From Marinobacter pelagius (GTDB lineage: Bacteria > Pseudomonadota > Gammaproteobacteria > Pseudomonadales > Oleiphilaceae), in NCBI RefSeq assembly GCF_003315345.1, contig NZ_QNRO01000019.1, positions 1-64,000 of the forward strand: DNA of 64,000 nt, written 5' to 3'. Positions 20,812 through 30,528 of this stretch are shown here, in pieces. Position 1 is the stretch's first letter; each line of letters starts with the position of its first letter. The position numbers and the translations under genes are program-made. Under the pieces are notes generated by a model that searched no databases, was not told where the DNA came from, and saw nothing but the letters and a program-made list of their open reading frames with translations.

Positions 20812-21525
20812 TCAGCTCTGGGGCTCCTTGGGTGGCCGGGCTCCGAACACCGCGGTGCCAATCCGGACCCAGGTCGCGCCCTCGGCAATGGCCATTTCCA
20901 GGTCACCGGACATGCCCATGGACAGGGTATCCAGCGGGCCGGCCTCAGGACATTTCTGCTTCAGGGATTTGAGGGCGTTGGCCAGTTTGCGGAAGCTGGA
21001 CCTGAGCTCCGATTCCGGCTGCTCGGGATCCGGAATGGCCATCAGGCCCCGCAGGCTGAGGTTGGGAAGTTCGCCGATTGCCGAAACCAGCTCGGGCAGC
21101 TCCTCCAGGGTACAGCCGGACTTGGTGTCTTCCTCATCGATATTGACCTGCAGACAGATGTTGAGGGGCGGTAGTGACGGCGCACGCTGCTCGCTGAGGC
21201 GACGGGCGATCTTCAGGCGGTCGACACTGTGGACCCAGGCAAACGATGCGGCGATCTGCCGGGTCTTGTTGGACTGGATCGGACCGATGAAATGCCATTC
21301 GATGCCGTCCAGATCCTCCAGGGCCTCGATCTTCTCGAGGGCTTCCTGCAGGTAGTTTTCGCCAAACGCAATCTGGCCCGCAGCGAAGGCTTCACGCAGG
21401 TCTTCCGGCGGTCGGGTCTTGCTGACTGCCAACAGGCGCACACTGCCGGGGTCCCGCCCCGCGTTCAATGTTGCTTTTTGTATGCGTCGGGTTACGCTCC
21501 CGATGTTGTCTGCTATGCTGCTCAT
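20812..21525 (-). CDS. yggS: PLP homeostasis protein (YggS/PLPBP)
   Basis: 237 aa. Start MSSIADNIGSVTRRIQ; longer readings upstream run into the pilT leader. The PLP lysine is K36 in RLLAVSKTRPPEDL, GENYLQEALEKIE and LPNLSLRGLMAIPDPE follow, and LSMGMSGDLEMAIAEGATWVRIGTAVFG is the phosphate-binding end. It has no known enzyme activity but keeps PLP pools balanced. Divergent from pilT, as in Pseudomonas. Confidence 0.94.
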   Translation of the reverse strand: MSSIADNIGSVTRRIQKATLNAGRDPGSVRLLAVSKTRPPEDLREAFAAGQIAFGENYLQEALEKIEALEDLDGIEWHFIGPIQSNKTRQIAASFAWVHSVDRLKIARRLSEQRAPSLPPLNICLQVNIDEEDTKSGCTLEELPELVSAIGELPNLSLRGLMAIPDPEQPESELRSSFRKLANALKSLKQKCPEAGPLDTLSMGMSGDLEMAIAEGATWVRIGTAVFGARPPKEPQS

Positions 21526-21577
21526 ACTGTGAGTTTGCCGCTTCTGGATTAAAAGAAAAAGCCCTCCGAGGAACCCT

Positions 21578-22612
21578 ATGGATATTACTGAACTGCTTGC
21601 CTTTTCGGCCAAACAGGGTGCGTCCGATTTGCACCTTTCCTCTGGTTTGCCCCCCATGATTCGTGTCGACGGCGATGTACGCCGGATCAACCTGCCGCCG
21701 ATGGAGCACAAAGAAGTGCACGGCCTGATCTACGACATCATGAACGACAAGCAGCGCAAGGATTACGAAGAATTCCTGGAAACCGACTTTTCCTTCGAGG
21801 TTCCCGGTGTTGCCCGTTTCCGTGTAAACGCATTTAACCAGAATCGCGGCGCCGGTGCCGTGTTCCGGACCATCCCCTCGAAAGTGCTTACCATGGAAGA
21901 TCTGGGCATGGGCCAGGTTTTCAAGGATATCTCGTCGGTTCCCCGCGGGCTGGTGCTGGTGACCGGGCCCACCGGTTCCGGTAAATCCACCACGCTGGCG
22001 GCCATGATGGACTACATCAACGACACCCGCTACGAGCACATCCTCACCATCGAGGACCCGATCGAATTCGTGCACGAATCCAAGAAATGTCTGGTCAACC
22101 AGCGGGAAGTGCACCGGGACACCCTGGGCTTCAACGAGGCCCTGCGTTCGGCACTGCGGGAAGACCCGGATATCATCCTGGTGGGTGAGCTCCGGGACCT
22201 TGAAACCATCCGCCTGGCACTGACCGCCGCAGAAACCGGTCACCTGGTATTCGGCACCCTGCACACCACCTCGGCGGCCAAGACCATCGACCGGGTGGTG
22301 GACGTGTTCCCGGCCGAGGAGAAGTCCATGGTCCGGTCCATGCTCTCCGAATCCCTGCAGGCGGTTATCTCCCAGACCCTGATGAAGAAGATGGGCGGCG
22401 GACGGGTTGCCGCGCACGAGATCATGATCGGTACCCCGGCTATCCGGAACCTGATCCGGGAAGACAAGATCGCCCAGATGTACTCCGCGATCCAGACCGG
22501 CGGCTCGCTCGGCATGCAGACTCTGGACCAGTGTCTGGAGCGGCTGCTGCAGAAAGGCCTCGTTTCCCGTGAGGCTGCGCGCGCCAAGGCGAAGATGCCG
22601 GATAACTTCTGA
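21578..22612 (+). CDS. pilT: type IV pilus retraction ATPase PilT
   Basis: 344 aa. Walker A GPTGSGKST with K136 (the canonical PilT position), Asp box IEDPIEFVH, Walker B DPDIILVGELRDLETI, His box ETGHLVFGTLHTT and the PilT-specific C-terminal AIRNLIRE. It depolymerises pili at the inner membrane and drives twitching and DNA uptake. Followed by pilU after 17 bases. Confidence 0.97.
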   Translation: MDITELLAFSAKQGASDLHLSSGLPPMIRVDGDVRRINLPPMEHKEVHGLIYDIMNDKQRKDYEEFLETDFSFEVPGVARFRVNAFNQNRGAGAVFRTIPSKVLTMEDLGMGQVFKDISSVPRGLVLVTGPTGSGKSTTLAAMMDYINDTRYEHILTIEDPIEFVHESKKCLVNQREVHRDTLGFNEALRSALREDPDIILVGELRDLETIRLALTAAETGHLVFGTLHTTSAAKTIDRVVDVFPAEEKSMVRSMLSESLQAVISQTLMKKMGGGRVAAHEIMIGTPAIRNLIREDKIAQMYSAIQTGGSLGMQTLDQCLERLLQKGLVSREAARAKAKMPDNF

Positions 22613-22629
22613 GGTAAGTAGGTAACAAA

Positions 22630-23751
22630 ATGGAATTCGAGAAACTGTTGCGGCTGATGGTGGAAAAGGGCGGCTCGGACCTGTTTATCACGGCAGGCGT
22701 GCCGCCGAGCATGAAGGTCAACGGCAAGGTTCTCCCGGTCACCAAGAATGCCCTGACCCCGGAACAGACCCGTGAACTGGTCTACGGGTCGATGAACGAC
22801 AAGCAGCGCGCGGAGTTTGACGCCACCCACGAGTGCAACTTTGCCATCAGTGCCCGGGGTATCGGGCGTTTCCGGGTCAGTGCCTTCTTCCAGCGCAATC
22901 TGTGTGGCATGGTGCTGCGGCGGATCGAGGTCAAAATTCCGCAGATTGATGACCTCTCCCTGCCGGAAGTCATCAAGGACCTGGCCATGACCAAACGGGG
23001 CCTGATCATGTTCGTGGGCGCCACTGGTACCGGTAAGTCTACCTCCCTGGCCGCCATGCTGGGACATCGCAACCGGAACAGTCGCGGTCATATCATTTCC
23101 ATCGAGGATCCGATCGAATTCGTGCACCAGCACCAGGGTTGTATCGTGACCCAGCGCGAGGTGGGGATCGATACCGAGAGCTTCGAGGTGGCCCTGAAAA
23201 ACACCCTGCGTCAGGCCCCTGACGTGATCCTGATCGGTGAGGTGCGGACCCAGCAGACCATGGAATATTCCGTGCAGTTTGCCGAGACCGGTCACCTGTG
23301 TCTGGCGACCCTGCACGCCAACAACGCCAACCAGGCGCTGGACCGTATCATCCAGTTCTTCCCGCCCGAGCAGCACAACCAGATCTGGATGGACCTGTCC
23401 CTGAACCTGAAAGCCATCGTGGCCCAGCAGCTGGTGCCCACTCCCGATGGCAAGGGGCGCAAGGCAGTAATCGAGGTGCTGATCAATACCCCGCTGGTGT
23501 CGGACATCATCCGCAAGGGTGAGGTGCACAAGCTCAAGGAGCTGATGGCGAAATCCGGCGAGGCGGGAATGCAGACCTTCGACCAGGCACTGTACAAGCT
23601 GTACTCCGAAGGCTCGATCACCTACGAGGACGCCCTGGCCCATGCCGATTCGGCGAACGACCTGCGCCTGATGATCAAGCTTGGCGCCGATTCCGCCGGA
23701 GCCGATCAGCTCTCCACGTCGGTGGACAAACTGTCCATCCAGGATGACTGA
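22630..23751 (+). CDS. pilU: PilT-dependent retraction ATPase PilU
   Basis: 373 aa. Walker A VGATGTGKS with K136, ISIEDPIEFVHQHQGC, DVILIGEVRTQQTME and ETGHLCLATLHANNANQAL. It differs from PilT by the C-terminal extension (about residues 340-373). PilU boosts PilT-driven retraction and is always encoded beside it. Operon with pilT. Confidence 0.96.
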   Translation: MEFEKLLRLMVEKGGSDLFITAGVPPSMKVNGKVLPVTKNALTPEQTRELVYGSMNDKQRAEFDATHECNFAISARGIGRFRVSAFFQRNLCGMVLRRIEVKIPQIDDLSLPEVIKDLAMTKRGLIMFVGATGTGKSTSLAAMLGHRNRNSRGHIISIEDPIEFVHQHQGCIVTQREVGIDTESFEVALKNTLRQAPDVILIGEVRTQQTMEYSVQFAETGHLCLATLHANNANQALDRIIQFFPPEQHNQIWMDLSLNLKAIVAQQLVPTPDGKGRKAVIEVLINTPLVSDIIRKGEVHKLKELMAKSGEAGMQTFDQALYKLYSEGSITYEDALAHADSANDLRLMIKLGADSAGADQLSTSVDKLSIQDD

Positions 23752-23790
23752 ACCACGATTCATGCCTTCAGACTAAAGTCGTAAGTAGTT

Positions 23791-23827
23791 AGGGCCTCGA
23801 ACCAGTAGTTTTGGCATTTGAGGCCCT
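23791..23827. terminator. hairpin between pilU and the FadL-like gene
   Basis: 8-bp inverted repeat AGGGCCTC/GAGGCCCT around a 21-base loop, no T run. It may end pilTU transcription, or be a leader structure of the next gene, whose likely -10 (TATACT) starts at 23842. Confidence 0.35.
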
Positions 23828-23874
23828 TGGCCCGTGCTGCGTATACTCCGCCCCGAATCAATCAAGGAGATACC

Positions 23875-25392
23875 ATGCACAAGAATACCAACGCACTCGT
23901 AAAGGCAATCCGCCTTGCAACCCTGGCAGCTCTTGCCGCGCCAGCCAGCGTCATGGCGGGTGGTTTCTCGCTCAACGAACAAAGCGCCAGCGCCATGGGC
24001 GTGGCTAATGCCGGTGCCGCCGCCAATCCCGAGAATGCGACCACCGTGCTGTTCAACCCGGCCGGGATGAGCCAGCTTTCCGGGATGAACGTTTCCTTCG
24101 GTGCCGCGGTTCTGGATATTGATGCCGAGGCGAAAGAGGGCACTACCTCGGCAACCAACCAGCTCGACCTGCCAGTTACCGGCACTACAGGCGGAGACAT
24201 TGCGGATCCTGCGGTCCTCCCCAATTTCTACTATACCCACGAGATCAGTGACACCATTGACGTCGGGTTTGGGATCCATGCTCCGTATGGCCTGGCCGCT
24301 GATTACGACAATGACTTCATCGGTCGGTACTTCGCGGACAAAACGGAGCTGACCGCGATTGCTTTCAGTCCTTCGATTGCTGTCAATAACGGCAAAGGGC
24401 TGTCCATGGGGGCCACACTGAATATCATGTACGCCGAGGGTCGTTTGTCTAAATTCCAGGACATTCGGGGTGGAGTTTACCAGCAGGGAGTTCAGCAATA
24501 CCTGACGGCTAACAATCTCAACAGCCTGGACGAGTTGCCGGCTGCTGCCCGGCAGCAGGTGCAAGACCAGGTCAGTCAACAGACCGCGGCACTCGCTGAT
24601 GCCTACGAGGCGAATTTCGGCGCACCCTACGCTGACATCGAGGGTGACGATATCGCGATGAACTTCCGCGTGGGCTTCCTTTATGAGCTCTCGGATAGAA
24701 CCCAGGTTGGCCTCACGGCTCAAACTGGTACAGAGTTCAACCTCGAAGGAGACATAGAGCTATCCGGGTATCCCGTGCCAAATCCGGAATCCCCGATTGG
24801 AGTGTCTCCCACTACCCTGACGGAAGAGGTTCGGGTGCCATTGGCAATTCCCGAAAGCGCTACCTTCGGTGTTCGCCACCAGTTATCTGATTCTTTTACC
24901 CTTCTTGCTGGAGCGACCTATGCGCGGTGGAGTCGTTTCGAAGAATTGGATATTTACAGCCGGGAGGGTGATTCAGGCGAGGTCTCCAGTGCAATCGGTC
25001 GCACTGGAGACGCACCTATTACTCACATTACTGAAGAGTGGAAAAACACCTGGCAGTTCAATGTGGGCGGCATCTGGCAAGCCACACCGGAGTGGGCCCT
25101 GAAAGCAGGGTACGCGTGGGACGAGTCTCCGGTCGATAACTACGTCACTGCCCGGATTCCGTCAGAGGACCGTCACTGGCTGACCCTTGGTACCCAGTGG
25201 AAAGATGTTCAGAGCGGCTGGACCGTCGATGCCGCGGTTGGGACGCTCATTTTCGCAGACGATGCGAAAGTGGATGACAGGGAATACAGTCACGAGGATC
25301 CCACCGGTGAGCCGGTCAGCGCAGCAAGCTACCAGGGTGAATACGACCTGAGTGCCTGGAGTGCCTCAGTCCAGGTCAGCAAAGCCTTCTGA
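23875..25392 (+). CDS. FadL/TodX family outer-membrane transporter
   Basis: 505 aa. Start at MHKNTNALVK, preceded by AAGGAG; signal peptide ending in ASVMA, mature N-terminus GGFSLNEQSASAMGVANAGA, then ENATTVLFNPAGMSQL, the FadL plug signature. Ends in phenylalanine (VQVSKAF), typical of beta-barrels. It imports long-chain fatty acids or other hydrophobic compounds. It is longer than E. coli FadL, with an insert around residues 200-260 (the QQGVQQYLTANNLN region). GC seems lower between about 24,400 and 25,000. Substrate not deducible. Confidence 0.9.
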   Translation: MHKNTNALVKAIRLATLAALAAPASVMAGGFSLNEQSASAMGVANAGAAANPENATTVLFNPAGMSQLSGMNVSFGAAVLDIDAEAKEGTTSATNQLDLPVTGTTGGDIADPAVLPNFYYTHEISDTIDVGFGIHAPYGLAADYDNDFIGRYFADKTELTAIAFSPSIAVNNGKGLSMGATLNIMYAEGRLSKFQDIRGGVYQQGVQQYLTANNLNSLDELPAAARQQVQDQVSQQTAALADAYEANFGAPYADIEGDDIAMNFRVGFLYELSDRTQVGLTAQTGTEFNLEGDIELSGYPVPNPESPIGVSPTTLTEEVRVPLAIPESATFGVRHQLSDSFTLLAGATYARWSRFEELDIYSREGDSGEVSSAIGRTGDAPITHITEEWKNTWQFNVGGIWQATPEWALKAGYAWDESPVDNYVTARIPSEDRHWLTLGTQWKDVQSGWTVDAAVGTLIFADDAKVDDREYSHEDPTGEPVSAASYQGEYDLSAWSASVQVSKAF

Positions 25393-25420
25393 TCTCGCTT
25401 TCAATCGGCACTTTGTGTGA

Positions 25421-25444
25421 GGCTGGCGGCCAGCGCCGTCAGCC
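25421..25444. terminator. hairpin between convergent FadL-like and YRGQ genes
   Basis: GGCTGGCGGC-cagc-GCCGTCAGCC, 10-bp stem with one mismatch, overlapping the stop of the minus-strand gene. Confidence 0.4.
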
Positions 25445-25819
25445 GATCACCTGGCCCCGGTAGATCACCTGCTTCTTCCTTGCAGGCATTCCGCCATCCT
25501 GCGCTCCCTCCTCAGTCGATCTCGCGGGCCGATCATCGGCAATCGCCTGACCGCGATACATTCGCCTCGGATTTTCGTCGTCCGTGTTCCCTGAGTCCTG
25601 CTGCAATTGCGGTACCTGTGCCTTGAGCGCTTCCCACGTCCGGACCAGGTGGCCGGAGCGGCTTTTGCCCGCATAGTCTGCCAGTTGCTGTTCAAGATGC
25701 TGTTCGGTGAGATGAAGTTTGACCCCGAACTCGGAATGAATAAGCCGGCGGCACTGGTGTACCAGTTTCAGCAGGCTTGGGTTAAGGAGCCACTCTCTCT
25801 CGGATGCCAGAGTATCCAT
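25439..25819 (-). CDS. hypothetical protein with two YRGQ motifs (DUF4278-like end)
   Basis: 126 aa. Start MDTLASEREWLLNPSLLK is preceded by CCGAGG; upstream readings lack a ribosome site. Residues 1-80 are a helical domain. The C-terminal part has MYRGQAIADDRP and VIYRGQVIG, a repeated Y-R-G-Q unit resembling DUF4278. No function is known. It stands alone between fadL and polA; 25,820-26,054 holds no other gene I can support. Confidence 0.6.
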   Translation of the reverse strand: MDTLASEREWLLNPSLLKLVHQCRRLIHSEFGVKLHLTEQHLEQQLADYAGKSRSGHLVRTWEALKAQVPQLQQDSGNTDDENPRRMYRGQAIADDRPARSTEEGAQDGGMPARKKQVIYRGQVIG

Positions 25820-26054
25820 GGTTACGGCCTCGGAATGTATGTCACAACCAGGTTGCGGTTCGGTATGGCCCGAATCCGGCAACCGACACCGTTTTCGATG
25901 CGAATTTTGTGCCGTTCTTCGCAACATACCCTGTAGGCCACCAAAACAGCGGGTTCTCTGGGGCAGTGATGGGGCTGAAGGCCGGTTGTTAAAGTGGTTG
26001 CAGTGTCACTCGGCGGTGCAAGAGTAGGGAGTTTGCCCCGTTTTGGGGTAGGGG

Positions 26055-26082
26055 AGCCGGCCGGGACGGTTCCCGGCCGGCT
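26055..26082 (-). terminator. hairpin after polA
   Basis: Perfect 12-bp stem AGCCGGCCGGGA/TCCCGGCCGGCT with a 4-base loop, 14 bases after the polA stop. No T run, but very stable. Confidence 0.6.
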
Positions 26083-26095
26083 GATCAGACAGAAA

Positions 26096-28816
26096 TCAGT
26101 GGGCTTCGTCCCAGTTGTCACCGACTCCGGCATCCACCACCACGGGAATGGCCAGTTCCGCCGCCGCTGACATCCGTTTAACCAGCCCGTCCCGGACCTT
26201 ATCTAGGGCGGATTCTTTTACTTCGACGATCAGTTCGTCGTGAACCTGCATGGTCATGCGGGCCTCGTCCGCATGTTCATTACGCAGCCAGTTGTCGACT
26301 TCGATCATGGCCCGCTTGATGATATCCGCTGCGGTTCCCTGCATCGGCGCGTTGATCGCTGTGCGCTCCGCCGCCTGTTGCATCTGCTTGTTGCGGGCAT
26401 TGATTTCGGGCAGGTACAGGCGACGACCGAACAGGGTTTCCACGAAGCCATCCTCGTGGGCCTGTTTGCGGATGTTGTCCATGTATTTCAGCACGCCCGG
26501 GTAACGCTCGAAATAGCGGTCGATGTATTCCTGGGCCAGTTTCCGTTCCACGCCCAGTTGTCGTGACAGCCCGAACGCGGACATGCCGTAGATCAGACCG
26601 AAGTTGATGGCCTTGGCGCTGCGGCGCTGATCGGAGCTGACCTCTTTGAGACTGACGCCGAATACCTCTGCCGCCGTGGCCTTGTGGATGTCCTCGCCAT
26701 GTTCGAACGCGTTGATCAGGCCCTCGTCGCCGGACAGATGGGCCATGATCCGCAGCTCGATCTGGGAGTAGTCCGCGGCCACCAGCTTGTAACCCTCCGG
26801 CGCAATAAACGCCTGGCGGATGCGCCGGCCCTGTTCGCTGCGGATGGGGATGTTCTGCAGGTTGGGCTCCGACGAGGACAGCCGCCCCGTCGCCGTGACC
26901 GCCTGGTGATAGGATGTATGCACACGCCCGGTGCGATGGTGGATCAGTTCCGGCAGGGTGTCGGTATAGGTCGACTTGAGCTTGCTCAGACTCCGGTGCT
27001 CGAGGATCAGCCGGGGCAGTTCGTGCTCGTGGGCCAGTTCCTGCAACACCGGCTCGGCGGTTGATGGCGCGCCCTTTGGTGTCTTTTTGATGACCGGCAA
27101 GCCCAGCTTGTCATAGAAGATGGCCTGCAGCTGCTTGGTGGAGCCCAGGTTGAAGGTTTCTCCGGCGACCTCGTGGGCTTCCTCTTCCAGTTCGGCCATG
27201 CGTTCGGCCAGCTCCTGGCTGTGCTGCCTCAGCACGCTGGCGCTAATCAGGGTGCCCCGTTGCTCCATGCGGGACAGTACCGGCACCAGCGGCAAATCGA
27301 TCTCCCGGTAGACCGAGTCCAGTTTGCCGATTTCCCTGAGCCGGGGGCCCAGAGTCTGGTGCAGGCGCAGGGTGATGTCGGCGTCCTCGGCGGCATAGGG
27401 GCCGGCCTTTTCCAGATCGATCTGGTTGAAGGTCAGCTGTTTGGCACCCTTGCCGGCAATGGATTCGTAGGTGATGGTCTGTTCGCCAAGGTACTCCCGG
27501 GCCAGGCTGTCCATGTCGTGACGGGTGGCTACGGAGTTATAGACATAGGACTCCAGCATGGTGTCCTCGGCAATGCCTTCCAGGTTGATGCCGTGGTTGG
27601 CCAGTACGTTCTTGTCGTACTTGAGGTTCTGGCCCACTTTTTTCTGTTTCGGATCCTCCAGCAGCGGCTTGAGTTGCTCCAGAACCTCGTCGCGGTCCAG
27701 CTGTTCCGGTGCGCCCATGTAGTCGTGGGCCAGTGGGACGTATGCGGCTTCGCCGGCCTCGACTGCGAAGGACACGCCTACAATCTCGGCGTCGATGTAC
27801 CGCAGGCTGGTGGTTTCCGTGTCAAAGGCGAACAGGTCGGATGCCTTCAGGCGCTTGATCCAGTCATCCAGTTCGTCCTGCTCGGTGATGACGCTGTAAC
27901 GCTTTTCCTTCGGGGTGGCGGGGGCGTTGTTGTCAGTTTTTCCCTCCGCATCGCTTTCACTTTCCAGTTCGTTCACCCAGTTACGGAACTCGTATTCCTT
28001 GAACAGGTTCAGCAGCTGTTCGTCGTCCTGCTCCCGCAGCTTGAGGTCTTCCAGGCCGAAATCGAGATCGACATCGGTCCGGATAGTGGCCAGCTCCCGG
28101 CTCAGGGGCAGGGTGTCGATGGCTTCGCGCAGGTACTCGCCGATCTTGCCCTTGATTTCGTCCGCATGCTCGATGAGGTTGTCCAGATCCTTGTAGGTCT
28201 GCAGCCATTTGACGGCGGTCTTCGGGCCGCACTTGTTCACGCCCGGGATGTTATCCACCTTGTCGCCCACCAGGGCGAGGTAGTCGATAATCTGCTCCGG
28301 CGTGACGCCGAACTTTTGCACCACGCCTTCGCGATCCATCCGGGTCTCGGTCATGGTGTTGATCAGGGTGACATGGTCACTGACCAGCTGCGCCATATCC
28401 TTGTCGCCGGTGGACACGACCACATCAATGCCCTTGCTGGTGGCTTCGTCGGCCAGGGTGCCGATGACGTCGTCCGCCTCCACTTCCGGAACGATCAGAA
28501 GGGGCAGGCCCATGGCGCGGACGATCTCGTGAATGGGTTCAATCTGCATGCCGAGGTCTTCCGGCATGGGGGGGCGGTTGGCCTTGTACTCCTCGTACAT
28601 CTCGTGCCGGAAGGTTTTGCCCTTGGCATCAAAGACCACCACCATTTTCGAGCCGGGAAAATCCTGCTCCAGGCGCCGGATCATGCTGATAACGCCCTTG
28701 ATAGCCCCGGTCGGGTGATTCTTGCTGTTGGTCAGAGGCGGCAGCGCGTGATAGGCGCGGAACAGATAGGATGAGCCGTCGACGAGCACCACGGGTGGGG
28801 TCTTTTTGTCATTCAT
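26096..28816 (-). CDS. polA: DNA polymerase I
   Basis: 906 aa. 5'-3' exonuclease domain (VVLVDGSSYLFRAYHALPP to about residue 300), 3'-5' exonuclease with DLFAFDTETTSLRYID, and polymerase with motif A VAADYSQIELRIMAHLSGDE, motif B RRSAKAINFGLIYGMSAFGL and motif C MTMQVHDELIVEVKE. The start MNDKKTPPVVLVDGSSY was preferred over an upstream ATG because it gives the normal N-terminus. Replicates and repairs gaps and removes primers. All three domains look intact. Confidence 0.97.
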   Translation of the reverse strand: MNDKKTPPVVLVDGSSYLFRAYHALPPLTNSKNHPTGAIKGVISMIRRLEQDFPGSKMVVVFDAKGKTFRHEMYEEYKANRPPMPEDLGMQIEPIHEIVRAMGLPLLIVPEVEADDVIGTLADEATSKGIDVVVSTGDKDMAQLVSDHVTLINTMTETRMDREGVVQKFGVTPEQIIDYLALVGDKVDNIPGVNKCGPKTAVKWLQTYKDLDNLIEHADEIKGKIGEYLREAIDTLPLSRELATIRTDVDLDFGLEDLKLREQDDEQLLNLFKEYEFRNWVNELESESDAEGKTDNNAPATPKEKRYSVITEQDELDDWIKRLKASDLFAFDTETTSLRYIDAEIVGVSFAVEAGEAAYVPLAHDYMGAPEQLDRDEVLEQLKPLLEDPKQKKVGQNLKYDKNVLANHGINLEGIAEDTMLESYVYNSVATRHDMDSLAREYLGEQTITYESIAGKGAKQLTFNQIDLEKAGPYAAEDADITLRLHQTLGPRLREIGKLDSVYREIDLPLVPVLSRMEQRGTLISASVLRQHSQELAERMAELEEEAHEVAGETFNLGSTKQLQAIFYDKLGLPVIKKTPKGAPSTAEPVLQELAHEHELPRLILEHRSLSKLKSTYTDTLPELIHHRTGRVHTSYHQAVTATGRLSSSEPNLQNIPIRSEQGRRIRQAFIAPEGYKLVAADYSQIELRIMAHLSGDEGLINAFEHGEDIHKATAAEVFGVSLKEVSSDQRRSAKAINFGLIYGMSAFGLSRQLGVERKLAQEYIDRYFERYPGVLKYMDNIRKQAHEDGFVETLFGRRLYLPEINARNKQMQQAAERTAINAPMQGTAADIIKRAMIEVDNWLRNEHADEARMTMQVHDELIVEVKESALDKVRDGLVKRMSAAAELAIPVVVDAGVGDNWDEAH

Positions 28817-28904
28817 ATAAATACGGATCCGGATTCTGATTGAAGCGTTGGTTGGCTTGTGCAACTCTGTAATGAACTGGAATTGACGAAAGGGTATCAC
28901 GAAA

Positions 28905-29243
28905 ATGAAGCGAATCGCTTACCCCGCCATACTGCTGTTTGGCCTGCCACTGGCAGCAGTGGCCCAGGAAGAGGGGGCACTCGACCAGACCCCGGTGGAG
29001 ACTCCGAAAGAGCCGGTGGTGGTGACCGATTACCAGCCGGAGGCCGAAGGGCCGGCCATTGTTATCCGTCCTGGTGAAAACGAGGTGTTCTACGAGTACC
29101 GGGTGAACGGCCAGCTTATGGAAATCAAGGTGGTTCCTGAAGTGGGGCCCGAGTATTACCTGGTCCCTGCCGATGGCGGTGGCTGGATCCGGGAAACCGA
29201 ATCGGATCTTCTGGTGCCTAGCTGGGTACTGTTCCGCTGGTAA
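28905..29243 (+). CDS. DUF2782 family exported protein
   Basis: 112 aa with a signal peptide (MKRIAYPAILLFGLPLAAVAQ). The mature part has VVVTDYQPEAEGPAIVIRPGENEVFYEYRVNGQLMEIKVVPEVGPEYYLVPADG, the whole of the DUF2782 domain. Divergent from polA, a frequent position in Pseudomonas-type genomes. Function unknown. Confidence 0.85.
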   Translation: MKRIAYPAILLFGLPLAAVAQEEGALDQTPVETPKEPVVVTDYQPEAEGPAIVIRPGENEVFYEYRVNGQLMEIKVVPEVGPEYYLVPADGGGWIRETESDLLVPSWVLFRW

Positions 29244-29304
29244 CCGGTTTTTAGTATGAACATTCTAATTTTTGCCCGTATCTTGGTCAGTGAGATCCAA
29301 AGAA

Positions 29305-29332
29305 GGCCCGTGATTTAAGCGGTTAGCGGGCC
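29305..29332 (+). other. leader hairpin before the phasin-like gene
   Basis: GGCCCG ... CGGGCC with a 16-base loop, 34 bases before the gene start. Could be the terminator of the DUF2782 gene or a leader structure; no T run. Confidence 0.3.
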
Positions 29333-29366
29333 TGGCGAATGTTCACGAAACCAAGGAGAGTCCATC

Positions 29367-29795
29367 ATGGGTAAACTCAAGTCTTACCAGGAACAGATTC
29401 AGGAAATCGTCGAGAAGGGTATCAACGCCGCGGAAGAGCAGCAGAAGAAAATCACTGCCAAGCCGTTCGAGTACGCCGAGAAGCTGGAATCCGAAGCGCG
29501 CGAGTACAGCGTCAAGAACCTGCGCAAGCGCTACGATGGTTACAGCGAGAGCCTGTTTGAGCAGCTGCGTAGCCTGAACTCCCGTTTCGGCAACTTTGCT
29601 GCCGAACTGGTGGCCAAGCTGGAGAAGGAAGCTGCTGAAAGTGCGGAAGCGGTCTCCGAAGCTGCCGAGGACGTGTCCGATGCGGCCCAGGAAGCCAAGA
29701 AGAGCGTTGAGCCGAAGAAGCCGGCCGCTCGCAAGACCACTGCCCGCAAGAGCACCAGCTCCGCAACTGCCAAGAAGAGCACTGCCTCTGCTTGA
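29367..29795 (+). CDS. phasin-like protein with histone-H1-like tail
   Basis: 142 aa, preceded by AAGGAG. Residues 1-95 are amphipathic helices with heptads (ELVAKLEKEAAESAEAVSEAAEDVSDAAQEAKKS), like phasin family proteins that coat polyhydroxyalkanoate granules. The last about 30 residues are a Lys/Ala/Pro/Thr/Ser-rich tail (KKPAARKTTARKS), similar to AlgP/H1-like DNA-binding tails. It may therefore bind granules and nucleoid. The family call is by composition and helical pattern. No PHA gene lies nearby. Confidence 0.7.
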   Translation: MGKLKSYQEQIQEIVEKGINAAEEQQKKITAKPFEYAEKLESEAREYSVKNLRKRYDGYSESLFEQLRSLNSRFGNFAAELVAKLEKEAAESAEAVSEAAEDVSDAAQEAKKSVEPKKPAARKTTARKSTSSATAKKSTASA

Positions 29796-29814
29796 TCGGA
29801 GTTGCCATGAAGAT

Positions 29815-29861
29815 GGGGTCAGATGAAAGTTTTCATCTGACCCCTTTTTACTTCTGACCCC
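29815..29861 (+). repeat. dispersed palindrome, copy 3, with terminator-like T run and half copy
   Basis: Arms GGGGTCAGATGAA / TTCATCTGACCCC with loop AGTT, then five T, so it can end the phasin-like transcript. A half copy TCTGACCCC follows at 29853-29861 and can pair with the first arm instead, making a larger alternative structure from 29808 to 29868. Confidence 0.8.
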
Positions 29862-29877
29862 ATTTTCATATCTGGCC

Positions 29878-30525
29878 TTAGTGCTCTTTAGCCAATTCCA
29901 GCGGCAACGTCCGTTCCTTGCCGGTAATCACTTCCAACCGCTCAATATCCGCCCGGTAGTTCTTTTTGAGCTCCGTAATCTCCTTGCGCTGGCTGGCGAT
30001 ATCCCGCTCGATTTCCTCAATCTGGGATTCAAGCCGGTGGATCTTGTTCAAGGTGGCCTGCGGAATGTCACGGCCTGCGCGCTCCATATCCGCGGCACGG
30101 CTCTGCTCGTTGTTGAGCTGGGATGAGATCACCTGGATGTTGCCGCGCTTGAGCTGGATCAGGCCATTCATTTCCCGCACCTTCCGGTGCATGGCTTCAA
30201 CTGCCTGATCCGGGTGGCTATAGCGTCTGAGCAGTAGTTCGTCCTGCTCGCGCTGGCGTTCAAGCTCCTGTTGGCGTTTTTTCTCGGCCTTGCGGGCTGC
30301 AATCTCTTCTTCGGTCGGCGCCGGCGGGACGGTTTCGACCACCCGGCCGTTGCTGTCCAGGATGTCGTAGCCCCGCTTGGTGGCTTCCTGGGGAATGGTG
30401 TTACTGATTACTACCTGGCCCTGTGCGTCGGTGTAACGATACATCTGGGCATATGCCGGCAGTGAGGCGCCCATGGCCGCTACCAGCAGCAATGCCGAGA
30501 AATACACAGACAGACGATTGCCCAT
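29878..30525 (-). CDS. DUF4124 domain coiled-coil periplasmic protein
   Basis: 215 aa. Signal peptide ends at LPAYA; then the DUF4124 domain QMYRYTDAQGQVVISNTIPQEATKRGYDILDSNG. Residues 75-205 are long charged helices with coiled-coil character. Follows pyrE by 3 bases and probably shares its transcript. Likely periplasmic; role unknown. Confidence 0.8.
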   Translation of the reverse strand: MGNRLSVYFSALLLVAAMGASLPAYAQMYRYTDAQGQVVISNTIPQEATKRGYDILDSNGRVVETVPPAPTEEEIAARKAEKKRQQELERQREQDELLLRRYSHPDQAVEAMHRKVREMNGLIQLKRGNIQVISSQLNNEQSRAADMERAGRDIPQATLNKIHRLESQIEEIERDIASQRKEITELKKNYRADIERLEVITGKERTLPLELAKEH

Positions 30526-30528
30526 CAG